IMG/VR virus record: IMGVR_UViG_3300044825_003624
Coordinates: 1 to 24,732 of that record
Source of the DNA: a virus
Length of the DNA: 24,732 bases
Reading direction: 5' to 3' (one strand)
Made by a program: the position numbers and the translations under genes. Of the stretch, positions 7,587 through 14,443 are shown piece after piece. Within the stretch, counting starts at the first letter, position 1. Every line of letters begins with the position of its first letter. The notes under the pieces are model-generated. The model did no database searches. It was not told where the DNA came from and saw nothing but the letters and a program-made list of their open reading frames with translations.

Positions 7587-7729
7587 TGAAAAAGAAAAAG
7601 CTGGTCAAACAAGCACTTCAGCATCCGGAACTTTATACACCGGCTGAACTTGCTTTCTTTGATCGGTGGCTTATCGAAAAGAAACAAAAGAAAACTGCTA
7701 AGATCAATAAAAAGAAGGTTTATAGTTAA
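7586..7729 (+). CDS. Tiny Lys-rich protein before portal (47 aa)
   Basis: Encodes 47 residues: MKKKKLVKQALQHPELYTPA, then ELAFFDRWLIEKKQKK and a basic tail. It overlaps the upstream stop by one base and the portal ATG by one base (taatg at both ends), so it is locked in a translational chain. Short proteins of the form KK-x-L-(I/V)KQAL-x-HPELY-(S/T)-PAEL are, as I recall, a recurrent companion of portal genes in cyanophages. Function unknown. Confidence 0.65.
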   Translation: MKKKKLVKQALQHPELYTPAELAFFDRWLIEKKQKKTAKINKKKVYS

Positions 7730-10086
7730 TGGCTGTCGACGCAAAGGCCCGCTTAAAAGAAATCATTGATTCCTATCTAGAGAAGGATGGGGGTACTCTG
7801 ATTGACACTGGCGTCGTAGCCTCTCATCTTGCTCAGATGAAACTCTTTGGCATACGTCAAGGAGTTGAATTTTTTCCTGCACAAGATAATTTTGGCAATC
7901 AACGCAAGGACTTTATTGATCGTGTAATTAAATACAATCAAATTGATACGCGCCTGGATTCCATCTGGGATTATTTTTTGTGTGATGGCCAGGGTCTTTT
8001 TTACATTCGCCCTACCAAAAATAACTACCGAATGTATTATTTCCGGCGTCATGAGTACCGGACGTACTACAACCTAGACGGTGAGCTGGATGAGGTGGTG
8101 ATCATCTACAGCTATAAGGTGCGCCGTGGATTTGGTTTTGAACAAGAAATTCAAGCTGGGAATTTAACTGGTCCTGCCACCATGGGCCAAGGTGCAAAGA
8201 GATATATTCGTCTTTCAATCAAGCGAAAACAGATCGAAGAAACTCATTCGGAAGGTGAGATTTCTTTTGAGCAGCCTCAATATTCCGTACAAGGTAAAAC
8301 AAAAGTGTTTCGCAACACACTTGGTTTTATTCCTTGTGTTGAAATTTTTAATAATCCCAAGGGTTTTGCCACAGAAGGTGTTGGTGAATTTGACGCTTTA
8401 GCTAATCATATTTGTACGCATGATGAGATGGTTCGCACCATGCGTAAGAACGTACAGTTTTTCGGTAACCCAACTCTGCTTTCTTCTCGTCCCAAGACCG
8501 ACCTAATGGAGGCTGGTGGAGAGGCCGTGGTTCAGCGTCCATCAATTGCGGCAAACTCCGGCTTTACAGGTCTAAGTACTTTGAGCCAATCTCGTTTTAA
8601 AGCTGATCCAATTAGCCGTGGAGTTGATGGACAGATTCGAGTTCCACGCGTAATTGCAAACCTGGAGCCAAACGACCGTGTTGGTTATATTGTTCCAGAT
8701 GCTATTACCGGTGACCAGAATTCGTTTGCTCGTCAATATCGAGAAGAAATACGGACTGCCCTTGGTGGTGTAGATGAGCTTTCTATTTCTGCAGGCGTAA
8801 CCGCAACTGAATACAAATCGTTGTTTGGCCGTGTGTCTGCAACCTCTAAAAAGAAAGCAAATGCCATTTATACATATGGAATTTGCCGCTGTCTTGAATT
8901 AATTATTTATCAAGAAGAGCGTTTGTTCCGTGAAACGCTTGCTGCTGCAACAGGTCTAGAAAAACCCCTGGAACTACCAGAGGATGCATCAGATGAAGAT
9001 GTTATGGCATATGAAGAGGCCATGGCGCAATTTGATAATCAAGTCAAGCAATTAATGATGGCTTGCTTGAAAACACAACAAATTCCGCCCGGTGTTTTAG
9101 GCTTAATTCCGGATGGTGATGTAACCATGCTTTGGCGTTGGTTAGGTCCTGTCTATGAGGATTCAACCCAAGATATTCTCAACAACTCAATTGTTGTAAG
9201 AAACTTGCAAGAATTAGGTGTTGATAGCATTGAAGCACTGAAATACCTCTTCCCGTCTAAGACGGATGAGGAACGGGCCGAGATGTTATCTGGGTTCCCG
9301 TTCAGGATGGTGGGTGAATTGCAGAATGCTTATTCTCAATTTGCTCGCTTAGTGGGGGGGATGATGCAGACTCCTCACCCGCAATCACCGGATTTACCGA
9401 TGGCTGCGGATCCCAGGTTGGATTTAACTCCATATCTGTATCGAACTCTTGAAGCATTACAAAAGGAGATGAGTTATGCAGGACGCTACCGTCCAATCGA
9501 TCCCACAGACGAGCCCAGCACCAGTGGCGGTGGCTCCCAGCAGTTACGTGGTAACAACTCCACAGGCAGCCTCCCCGGCGCCGGTGGCGTATCAAGTGGG
9601 TACCAGCTACCCCCAAGCGGTACCTCAGGCGAGCCCCAGTTACCAATCCAACCCTATTCAGTACGCCCCCCAATCCCAACCGGCGGGGAATCCATGGGAA
9701 TCGGCGTTCAACAAGGTGGTGAACCTGCTGAGCGCACCAGTCCAATCCCCGTTCCAGGGTCAACCCTCGCTTCCAGCGACTCAATTTACCCCGGCCAATT
9801 ACGGACTGCCCAGCAGCCCAGTTATGCAACCATCGGCTCAGCCGACTTGGTCGCCCAGCCAGGATTACTCGCTCAGCTCTTCCCAAACTTACTTGACGGG
9901 CTCCTCGGCGGTGCAAGCGCATCAAGAGGTGAACGAAGCGATCGCGGATTATTACGGTCTGAGCGGCGAAACCCGTCAGGTCCTGGACGCGTTCGGGATG
10001 GAAGCTCCGGCAATTCTGAACCAGTACGCCCTGAATCTGGAGGGACTCCTGGACAGCGCCGTCGGCTGGGGAAGCCTCGCCGCTGA
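7729..10086 (+). CDS. Portal protein, with C-terminal tail overprinting the scaffold gene
   Basis: Encodes 785 residues. The dodecameric portal is the DNA channel and docking site for terminase. Family assignment rests on size, position after TerL and before scaffold and capsid genes, and portal-like N-terminal alpha/beta sequence (residues about 60-110, IKYNQIDTRLDSIWDYFLCD then a Tyr/Arg-rich strand region), followed by a central helical stem region (FARQYREEIRTALGG). After residue about 590 the sequence becomes Gly/Ser/Pro-rich with a basic end (GQRRRLGKPRR). That tail is read in the same DNA as the scaffold gene in another frame (9476-10086). A run of seven G at 9354-9360 lies inside the gene and could cause slippage. 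The tail may be a true extension or simply unconstrained read-through of an overlapping frame. Confidence 0.85.
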   Translation: MAVDAKARLKEIIDSYLEKDGGTLIDTGVVASHLAQMKLFGIRQGVEFFPAQDNFGNQRKDFIDRVIKYNQIDTRLDSIWDYFLCDGQGLFYIRPTKNNYRMYYFRRHEYRTYYNLDGELDEVVIIYSYKVRRGFGFEQEIQAGNLTGPATMGQGAKRYIRLSIKRKQIEETHSEGEISFEQPQYSVQGKTKVFRNTLGFIPCVEIFNNPKGFATEGVGEFDALANHICTHDEMVRTMRKNVQFFGNPTLLSSRPKTDLMEAGGEAVVQRPSIAANSGFTGLSTLSQSRFKADPISRGVDGQIRVPRVIANLEPNDRVGYIVPDAITGDQNSFARQYREEIRTALGGVDELSISAGVTATEYKSLFGRVSATSKKKANAIYTYGICRCLELIIYQEERLFRETLAAATGLEKPLELPEDASDEDVMAYEEAMAQFDNQVKQLMMACLKTQQIPPGVLGLIPDGDVTMLWRWLGPVYEDSTQDILNNSIVVRNLQELGVDSIEALKYLFPSKTDEERAEMLSGFPFRMVGELQNAYSQFARLVGGMMQTPHPQSPDLPMAADPRLDLTPYLYRTLEALQKEMSYAGRYRPIDPTDEPSTSGGGSQQLRGNNSTGSLPGAGGVSSGYQLPPSGTSGEPQLPIQPYSVRPPIPTGGESMGIGVQQGGEPAERTSPIPVPGSTLASSDSIYPGQLRTAQQPSYATIGSADLVAQPGLLAQLFPNLLDGLLGGASASRGERSDRGLLRSERRNPSGPGRVRDGSSGNSEPVRPESGGTPGQRRRLGKPRR

Positions 10087-10447
10087 TGTAATTCGCGGTT
10101 ACGCTAACTTTGCTGTTAACGAGCATCAAGAGAATCTTGCGTATAACGAGATCCTCACCAACCCTGATGTTCTCAGTGATTACACCCTGAAGTTCTTTGG
10201 TCCTGAAGGTCCGTACCCTGTGTACGAAAACGAAGGCCAACTGGAAACCCGTGGTTATCCCACTGGTTCGATTAGCCCTGGTTACGGTGAGTTCCCGGCT
10301 CCCCCTGCTGCTGCCGCTCCTCAAGCCCCCGAGAATTTCTGGGGCAGCTTCCAAGAGCAAATGGCTCGTGATCCCCAGAATGCATGGCGCGTTCTGAACC
10401 AGGCCCAACCTCAAGTTGTTGCTAACAAACTCTTCGTGATGGAGTGA
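9476..10447 (+). CDS. Probable capsid scaffolding protein
   Basis: Encodes 323 residues in the +1 frame relative to portal. The ATG follows a strong aaaaggag element at 9460-9467. The N-terminal about 80 residues are Pro/Gln/Ser/Ala-rich and disordered, then GNPWESAFNKVVNLLSAPVQ forms a helix. A helical middle follows (VNEAIADYYGLSGETRQVLD, then NLEGLLDSAVGWGSLAADVI), then NPDVLSDYTLKFFGPEGPYP, and a helical C-terminus. Disordered plus helical architecture directly upstream of the capsid region is what scaffolding proteins show; they template prohead assembly and are lost on maturation. The first 611 nt overlap the portal gene. Codon use is G/C-rich, as in the capsid gene. Confidence 0.7.
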   Translation: MQDATVQSIPQTSPAPVAVAPSSYVVTTPQAASPAPVAYQVGTSYPQAVPQASPSYQSNPIQYAPQSQPAGNPWESAFNKVVNLLSAPVQSPFQGQPSLPATQFTPANYGLPSSPVMQPSAQPTWSPSQDYSLSSSQTYLTGSSAVQAHQEVNEAIADYYGLSGETRQVLDAFGMEAPAILNQYALNLEGLLDSAVGWGSLAADVIRGYANFAVNEHQENLAYNEILTNPDVLSDYTLKFFGPEGPYPVYENEGQLETRGYPTGSISPGYGEFPAPPAAAAPQAPENFWGSFQEQMARDPQNAWRVLNQAQPQVVANKLFVME

Positions 10448-10452
10448 GGCAA

Positions 10453-11004
10453 ATGCGACCATTAGGACAAACTCGTCCCTTGCTCGCATACGGAGTTCCC
10501 GCCGCTGCCGGTTTGGCAGTTGGCGGGGCTCTTGCTGCTCAAGGTGAAGATCCTGGCAGTGCAATTCTTGGCGGTGCAGCCGCTGCTTTAGGCGCACGTG
10601 GTGGCTTAGGTGCCGCTCGACTTGCTGGTAAATATGCCCCTGCTATTGCTGAAAACCTCCAAGGTGCTATTGCTCCTGTTGGCCGTGCAGTTCGCGGTGC
10701 AATGAAAGATGTACCCCCTGGTGGCAAGCGTGCCGGAGCACTTGGCAAAGTACGTAACGCACTCGCGGGTGCATATCAAGCCGCTGGAGAAATTAATCCT
10801 GCCCTGGTTCAAAAAATGGCAGTTGCTGGTGCAGTTCCAGCCGCTGCCGCTGCCGCTGGTTTAGGTGGCGTAGCCGCTGGTGCAATTCCTGGGGCACTTG
10901 GTGTTCCTGGTTTCCAGCAATCTATGGGTGTTGATCCAGAGTCTTATGGCTCTAGCAATTCCCCTGGTGCTCGCTATAAAGCACCAACAATGCAGTATGT
11001 GTAA
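10453..11004 (+). CDS. Glycine-zipper hydrophobic protein between scaffold and capsid
   Basis: Encodes 183 residues from ATG 10453, preferred over the GTG at 10444 because ggag at 10441-10444 is well spaced from the ATG. Residues about 10-60 and 120-150 are nearly all Ala, Gly, Val and Leu (AAAGLAVGGALAAQ; AGAVPAAAAAAGLGGVAAGA), flanking a basic middle (MKDVPPGGKRAGALGKVRNA). This looks like a membrane-inserting or ejected virion protein, similar in composition to those at 798-1682 and 15682-16992. A holin is another possibility but the length and basic core fit less well. No family recognised. Confidence 0.65.
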   Translation: MRPLGQTRPLLAYGVPAAAGLAVGGALAAQGEDPGSAILGGAAAALGARGGLGAARLAGKYAPAIAENLQGAIAPVGRAVRGAMKDVPPGGKRAGALGKVRNALAGAYQAAGEINPALVQKMAVAGAVPAAAAAAGLGGVAAGAIPGALGVPGFQQSMGVDPESYGSSNSPGARYKAPTMQYV

Positions 11005-11041
11005 CTAAAAAGGTTATTAACTGCTAAAATTTGTGTTAGAT

Positions 11042-11057
11042 AAGACACACGTGTCTT
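11042..11057 (+). promoter_or_regulatory. Palindromic hairpin in the capsid gene leader
   Basis: The sequence aagacacacgtgtctt is self-complementary over six or seven pairs (11042-11048 with 11051-11057) and is followed by a T-rich stretch (tttatcttt). It lies between the upstream stop at 11004 and the capsid ribosome site at 11088. It could be a weak terminator, an RNA 5'-end stabiliser or an operator. No clear promoter boxes accompany it. Confidence 0.35.
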
Positions 11058-11102
11058 TATCTTTCACCCGATAAAAACACTGACACTGGAGGATAAACCA
11101 AA

Positions 11103-11111
11103 GTGTTCATT
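11103..11111 (+). CDS. Major capsid protein, exon 1 (three codons)
   Basis: GTG TTC ATT follows a ggagg ribosome site at 11088-11092 with 10 nt spacing. An in-frame taa at 11094-11096 means GTG 11103 is the only start possible here. Bases 11103-11111 can pair over nine positions with 11738-11746 (the intron guide), ending in the T-G wobble that marks a group I 5' splice site. Joined to exon 2 the protein would start MFIGAELYRPHP and be about 380 residues long. Unspliced RNA would stop after five codons (tag at 11118). Confidence 0.7.
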
Positions 11112-11959
11112 GATAGCTAGTTCAGATCCTGGTAGGTATTGCCCTTCAAGATTTGGTAAATAGCTCCGTGGTTACAGTTAAACTTTTCGGCGATCTTTCT
11201 ATACGACAGACCTGCCTCTTTTAAAGCTTTGATTTGAGCCACGTCATCCGAAGAAAATTTTCTTAAAGTTTTTTTCGGTTTCCCTTTGCTGGCAAAACCA
11301 TTGTTCTTGTAACAACCCGTTTTCCAGGCCCTTGTTAAATTTTCTTGTTTGGTAACGATTTCAAGATTATCAACTTGATTATTTCTCTTGTTGTTATCTT
11401 TGTGATCTACTTGCAGGGAAAAGTTATGTGTTCCATGTGAACGCAGATCTAAACCCAAAAATGCAACTGCCATCAAGACGTGAAGATGAAAACGCTTTCT
11501 CTTTCCGTTAACAAGAACTGAAATACGGTCATAAACACTGGTTGAACGAATGGGAATCTCTTGAAAATATTCTTGATTATCGGGATCAAGTTGTTTTTCA
11601 AAAGCTTTACCTTCTTCCGTTAAGTAAAGATTACCAAATCCTGGAACTAATTTTGGGTCCATGTTGTTTATAAACAGCTTTCCAAAAGATAGCATGCCTC
11701 AGCTGAACGCTCAACGTTGTCACCTCACCGAGCAATCGATGAGTGCAAACCGGATGAATTCAGGGAAGCCCTAACGTATAGTCGAGGGTAATCCTGAGCC
11801 AAGCCAATCAAGCGTGATTGGAAGGTGCAGAGACTACTGGGTGTAACACGATCTTGTTACGTAATACCAGATTCAGCGTCCGGCATCCCACAGGGATGAA
11901 GAGATAGTCCACCCCTCCAAGAAACTGGAGACCAGGAGAACGACTTTCCAAAGATTTTG
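11112..11959 (+). ncRNA. Group I intron (subgroup IA-like) in the major capsid gene
   Basis: The core is readable by eye. Guide 11738-11746 pairs exon 1 (P1). P3 is ccgga 11750-11754 with tccgg 11879-11883. P4 is tcagg 11760-11764 with cctga 11793-11797, inside aatcctgagccaagcc. P5 pairs ccct and aggg. P6a is a perfect ccaatca/tgattgg hairpin (11804-11821). P7 is agact 11831-11835 with agtcc 11906-11910 in the conserved gtgcagagact and aagagatagtcc boxes. P8 is catccc/gggatg (11884-11898). P9 is ctcca/tggag (11915-11930). About 40 nt between P7 and P3 fit the extra P7.1/P7.2 helices of subgroup IA. The 3' splice site is best placed after G 11959, by a weak P10 (ggt with atc) and frame; G 11953 is an alternative. 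The HNH gene occupies the P1 loop. Confidence 0.88.
11117..11695 (-). CDS. HNH homing endonuclease inside the capsid-gene intron, antisense
   Basis: Encodes 192 residues on the strand opposite to its host intron. The N-terminal part (residues 20-80) has the strand and helix pattern seen in intron HNH proteins (VYDRISVLVNGKRKRFHLHV). The HNH motif is VDHKDNNKRNNQVDNLEIVT, with H98 and N110 as the likely catalytic and metal residues. The C-terminus has a helix-turn-helix (LSYRKIAEKFNCNHGAIYQI, residues 163-182) for target recognition. Such enzymes cut intronless alleles to copy the intron. The start may be ATG 11695 or the in-frame ATG at 11662; ribosome-site evidence is weak for both. The gene ends six bases inside the predicted 5' splice site. 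Confidence 0.85.
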   Translation of the reverse strand: MLSFGKLFINNMDPKLVPGFGNLYLTEEGKAFEKQLDPDNQEYFQEIPIRSTSVYDRISVLVNGKRKRFHLHVLMAVAFLGLDLRSHGTHNFSLQVDHKDNNKRNNQVDNLEIVTKQENLTRAWKTGCYKNNGFASKGKPKKTLRKFSSDDVAQIKALKEAGLSYRKIAEKFNCNHGAIYQILKGNTYQDLN

Positions 11960-13093
11960 GGTGCGGAGCTTTACCGCCCCCACCCTGCTTACATTGCAGA
12001 AATGGCGGTAGAGCCTGTGGTCGTCCACGACTTTACTCGTCAACCCGGTCAAACTGTTCAGTTAGATCGCTACAAGTTCTGGGGTACCCCCGGCACGAAG
12101 GACAGCCGCGAGCGTGTGGCTGACCAGACGATCGGTACTGCCAACAGCCGCAACATCACCAAAGAGAAGGTGCTTGTTGTGCTGAAGGAGTACACCGGTC
12201 CTGCCGACCCGGGTGATCCGACTCAACCGAGCACCTTCAAGATTGCTCGTGAAACTCTGATTACCGCCCAGCGTCTTCTGCTGGACACCGGTAACCTGAA
12301 CATGTTCCACCAGTCGATCGGTAGCCTGACGCTGCTTGACGACTACCGCCGTTGGCGTGACCGCGTGTTCATTGATGAACTCGCCAAAGCCGAAGCCAAC
12401 GGTCAAGCCTCCTCTACTCAGGGTGGTTACTACTTCCCTGGTGCTAAGGCTAAAGATTCTACCGGTCGTATCACCTACACTTCGACCGAATACACCGCTG
12501 ATCTGCAGCAATTCTCGGTTCGTACCGACCTGCTGACCGTGGTGAAGGATCTGCGTAAGCGCAACGTGCCGACCTTCTCCGATGGTCTGTATCGCTGCAT
12601 TTGCGATCCTACCTTCATGATGCACCTGCGTCGTGATCCTGACTTCCGTGAGATTGCTCGTTACAGCGGCAATCCTGGTCAAGGCATGTACATGGGCAAC
12701 CCCATGATGCCTAACAACGCCAGCTTCTACATGGGTCCCCAGGCTGGTCAGGGTTACTTCCTGGCTGGTGAGCCTGTCATGCCGACTGGTGTTCAGTTCG
12801 AAGGTGTGAAGTTCTTCGAATCGACCAACTTCCCCACCAAGTCCATCACCACTTCCTTTGCTGGTACCGGCGGTACCTATGCTGCTCAGGAAGTTGCCCA
12901 GGGCTTCTTCTTTGGTCCTCAGGCCATTGGCGTGGGCATCGGTGGTCCGAACGCCCAGGTGCTCATCAACAACAACGACGACTTCAGCCGCTTCATCATT
13001 CTGATTTGGCAGCTGTACGCTGGTTTCGAAATCCTGAACAAGGACTTCGTGACCACCGCTTTCAGCTACGTGTCTGATGACGGTACCGTCTGA
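11960..13093 (+). CDS. Major capsid protein (N4 gp56-like), exon 2
   Basis: Encodes 377 residues beginning GAELYRPHPAYIAEMAVEPV after splicing to exon 1. The upstream in-frame TTG at 11957 would only act as a start in unspliced RNA and lacks a ribosome site. Family cues are the DFTRQPGQTVQLDRYKFWG N-terminal strand, the long helix-containing middle (ERVADQTIGTANSRNITKEK, then LLDDYRRWRDRVFIDELAKA), DGLYRCICDPTFMMHLRRDP, and a C-terminal NDDFSRFIILIWQLYAGFEI. It forms the icosahedral shell. G/C-rich codon use marks it as highly translated. It contains NASFYMGPQAGQ, shared with the small protein at 7275. Confidence 0.88.
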   Translation, partial: GAELYRPHPAYIAEMAVEPVVVHDFTRQPGQTVQLDRYKFWGTPGTKDSRERVADQTIGTANSRNITKEKVLVVLKEYTGPADPGDPTQPSTFKIARETLITAQRLLLDTGNLNMFHQSIGSLTLLDDYRRWRDRVFIDELAKAEANGQASSTQGGYYFPGAKAKDSTGRITYTSTEYTADLQQFSVRTDLLTVVKDLRKRNVPTFSDGLYRCICDPTFMMHLRRDPDFREIARYSGNPGQGMYMGNPMMPNNASFYMGPQAGQGYFLAGEPVMPTGVQFEGVKFFESTNFPTKSITTSFAGTGGTYAAQEVAQGFFFGPQAIGVGIGGPNAQVLINNNDDFSRFIILIWQLYAGFEILNKDFVTTAFSYVSDDGTV

Positions 13094-13126
13094 TAATTAA
13101 CCTACATAACATATAGGGAAAAATAA

Positions 13127-13924
13127 ATGACTTATCTGTCAGCTAAAAAAATCTACCCAGGCAACTGGGCAGAACCCCTGAACGGTTGGTACAAGAACAT
13201 TGATGCCGACTACGCAGGTACTGTTGACGGTTCCAAGGGTGGCCCCACTTCGGTGCTGGCCATTCCTGGCTACCGCTACTTCCAGCAGCGTGGTTACGTT
13301 GCTGTGACTCAGACCTCCGGCACCCCTCTGGTGACCGGCAACGTGATCGTTCCTTCCCCTTATCGCCAGGACGACACCCGTCCCGACATCACCGGCATGG
13401 TGATCTCTGGTACCACCACCCTGCCTGCTTACGTGTATCGCACTGCGATCTCCGTGGCTAAGGGCTGGGGCGACGGCCGCACCGCTTCCGGTGTGTATGC
13501 CGCCACCGGTAACGTGATCTCCTTCGGTCGTGACTCCAGCGGTCCTACCGCCGCTTCGGGTGTGGGTGAAGGTCCGATCCAGGCCAACCTGTCCTCCACC
13601 GTGTCGGGTGATGCCGCCACCAAGATCTACTTCTCTGGTGGTACCCAAGCCTTCGGTACTAATCCTTTCATCACCGCTACTGGCGCTGCCGGTGTGTCGG
13701 GTGGTGTGCTCTACTACGCCGCTACCACTGGCACCACCCTGAAGGTGTTTGCTAAGGGCGCTGCTAATGACACCAGCACCTCTGGTGGTATCTACATCTC
13801 TGATGCTGATTCCGCCGCTGGCCGCACTGGTTACCTGGTCGTTGAAGTCTGCTACGTGCAGCCTGATGACGCTCCTGGTTACGAAGATATTGACGGCTAT
13901 CTGCTCGGTCGTACTGTTAGCTGA
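13127..13924 (+). CDS. Probable capsid decoration or minor head protein
   Basis: Encodes 265 residues, 33 nt after the capsid stop with aggga before the ATG. The sequence is almost entirely beta-rich and Gly/Thr/Ser/Ala-rich (ITGMVISGTTTLPAYVYRTA, ANDTSTSGGIYISDADSAAG), with no enzymatic motif. It shares the G/C-rich codon use of the capsid gene, so it is probably made in similar amounts. A decoration protein, or another abundant surface protein, fits; tail tube is less likely. The family is not recognised with certainty. Confidence 0.65.
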   Translation: MTYLSAKKIYPGNWAEPLNGWYKNIDADYAGTVDGSKGGPTSVLAIPGYRYFQQRGYVAVTQTSGTPLVTGNVIVPSPYRQDDTRPDITGMVISGTTTLPAYVYRTAISVAKGWGDGRTASGVYAATGNVISFGRDSSGPTAASGVGEGPIQANLSSTVSGDAATKIYFSGGTQAFGTNPFITATGAAGVSGGVLYYAATTGTTLKVFAKGAANDTSTSGGIYISDADSAAGRTGYLVVEVCYVQPDDAPGYEDIDGYLLGRTVS

Positions 13925-13936
13925 TTGCGTTAAACT

Positions 13937-13959
13937 GGGATCAGAAAATTACTGATCCC
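13937..13959 (+). promoter_or_regulatory. Hairpin abutting the start codon of the HhH gene
   Basis: gggatcag (13937-13944) pairs perfectly with ctgatccc (13952-13959) across a 7-nt A/T loop. The hairpin ends one base before the ATG at 13961 and follows the preceding stop by 12 nt. There is no T tract, so it is not a standard terminator; it occupies the place of a ribosome site and could limit translation of the next gene or define an mRNA 3' end after the capsid operon. Confidence 0.5.
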
Positions 13960-13960
13960 T

Positions 13961-14371
13961 ATGCTTTATCAGCACAAAAAGACCGGAGCCCGTGTCAAAA
14001 TTGTAAGCGAATGGGATAACGGCGATTGGTACATGGTCGAAGACCAGGACGGTCGCCTTTATACTGCTTACAAAAATGAACTGTCTCCTGATGAGTCTGC
14101 TACTAAAAAAGTAAAAACTCTTCAGATTAAAGACAGGGCTGCAAATGAAGATCCACGCAGCTTCCCTCCGGACACACGCCTCAATATCAATTCAGCCACC
14201 GCCCAGATGATCGCTGATCATATTAAAGGTATTGGCCTGAAAACTGCCCGAGAAATTAAAGATCTTCAAATGTCCTTATCGGGTGAAAGGTTTAGTTCTC
14301 TGGAGCAACTAAGGCAAATCAAACGTGTTGATTGGGATGCAGTGCTTGCTGCAGACCTGGTACGTGTCTAA
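13961..14371 (+). CDS. Helix-hairpin-helix protein
   Basis: Encodes 136 residues. Residues 1-45 form a small beta domain (RVKIVSEWDNGDWYMVEDQD) resembling SH3-like or KOW-like modules. Residues 74-102 (LNINSATAQMIADHIKGIGL, then KTAREIKDL) match the ComEA-type helix-hairpin-helix with its LNINxA start and GIG hairpin, followed by FSSLEQLRQIKRVDWDAVLA. HhH domains bind DNA backbones without sequence preference. In this position it may act at the head-tail junction or bind packaged DNA; that is inference. A strong terminator follows directly. Confidence 0.75.
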   Translation: MLYQHKKTGARVKIVSEWDNGDWYMVEDQDGRLYTAYKNELSPDESATKKVKTLQIKDRAANEDPRSFPPDTRLNINSATAQMIADHIKGIGLKTAREIKDLQMSLSGERFSSLEQLRQIKRVDWDAVLAADLVRV

Positions 14372-14392
14372 TACTCATCTCCAAACGCAAAG

Positions 14393-14422
14393 CCCCTGGG
14401 AAACCGGGGGTTTTGTTGTTTT
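14393..14422 (+). terminator. Rho-independent terminator after the head genes
   Basis: cccctgg (14393-14399) pairs with ccggggg (14404-14410) around a GAAA tetraloop, with one G-T wobble, and is followed by ttttgttgtttt. This is the clearest terminator in the window. It closes the capsid-to-HhH block before the M23-like gene. Confidence 0.88.
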
Positions 14423-14443
14423 AAAATAAAAAATAAAAAGATA

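Noticed and set aside
9302-10597. Long open frame of 431 codons on the - strand
   Set aside because: It lies opposite the portal/scaffold/glycine-zipper genes, crosses three of them, and reads as low-complexity Arg/Leu/Gly/His sequence typical of an antisense shadow of G/C-rich coding DNA. Both + frames there have better starts and sensible proteins.
11957-11959. TTG at 11957 as the true capsid start
   Set aside because: It has no ribosome site, lies at the end of a clear group I intron, and a good GTG start with ggagg pairs to the intron guide upstream.
12062-13648. Long - strand frames opposite the capsid and decoration genes
   Set aside because: They mirror the codon-biased + genes, have no ribosome sites and yield Gly/His/Thr-rich sequence without motifs.
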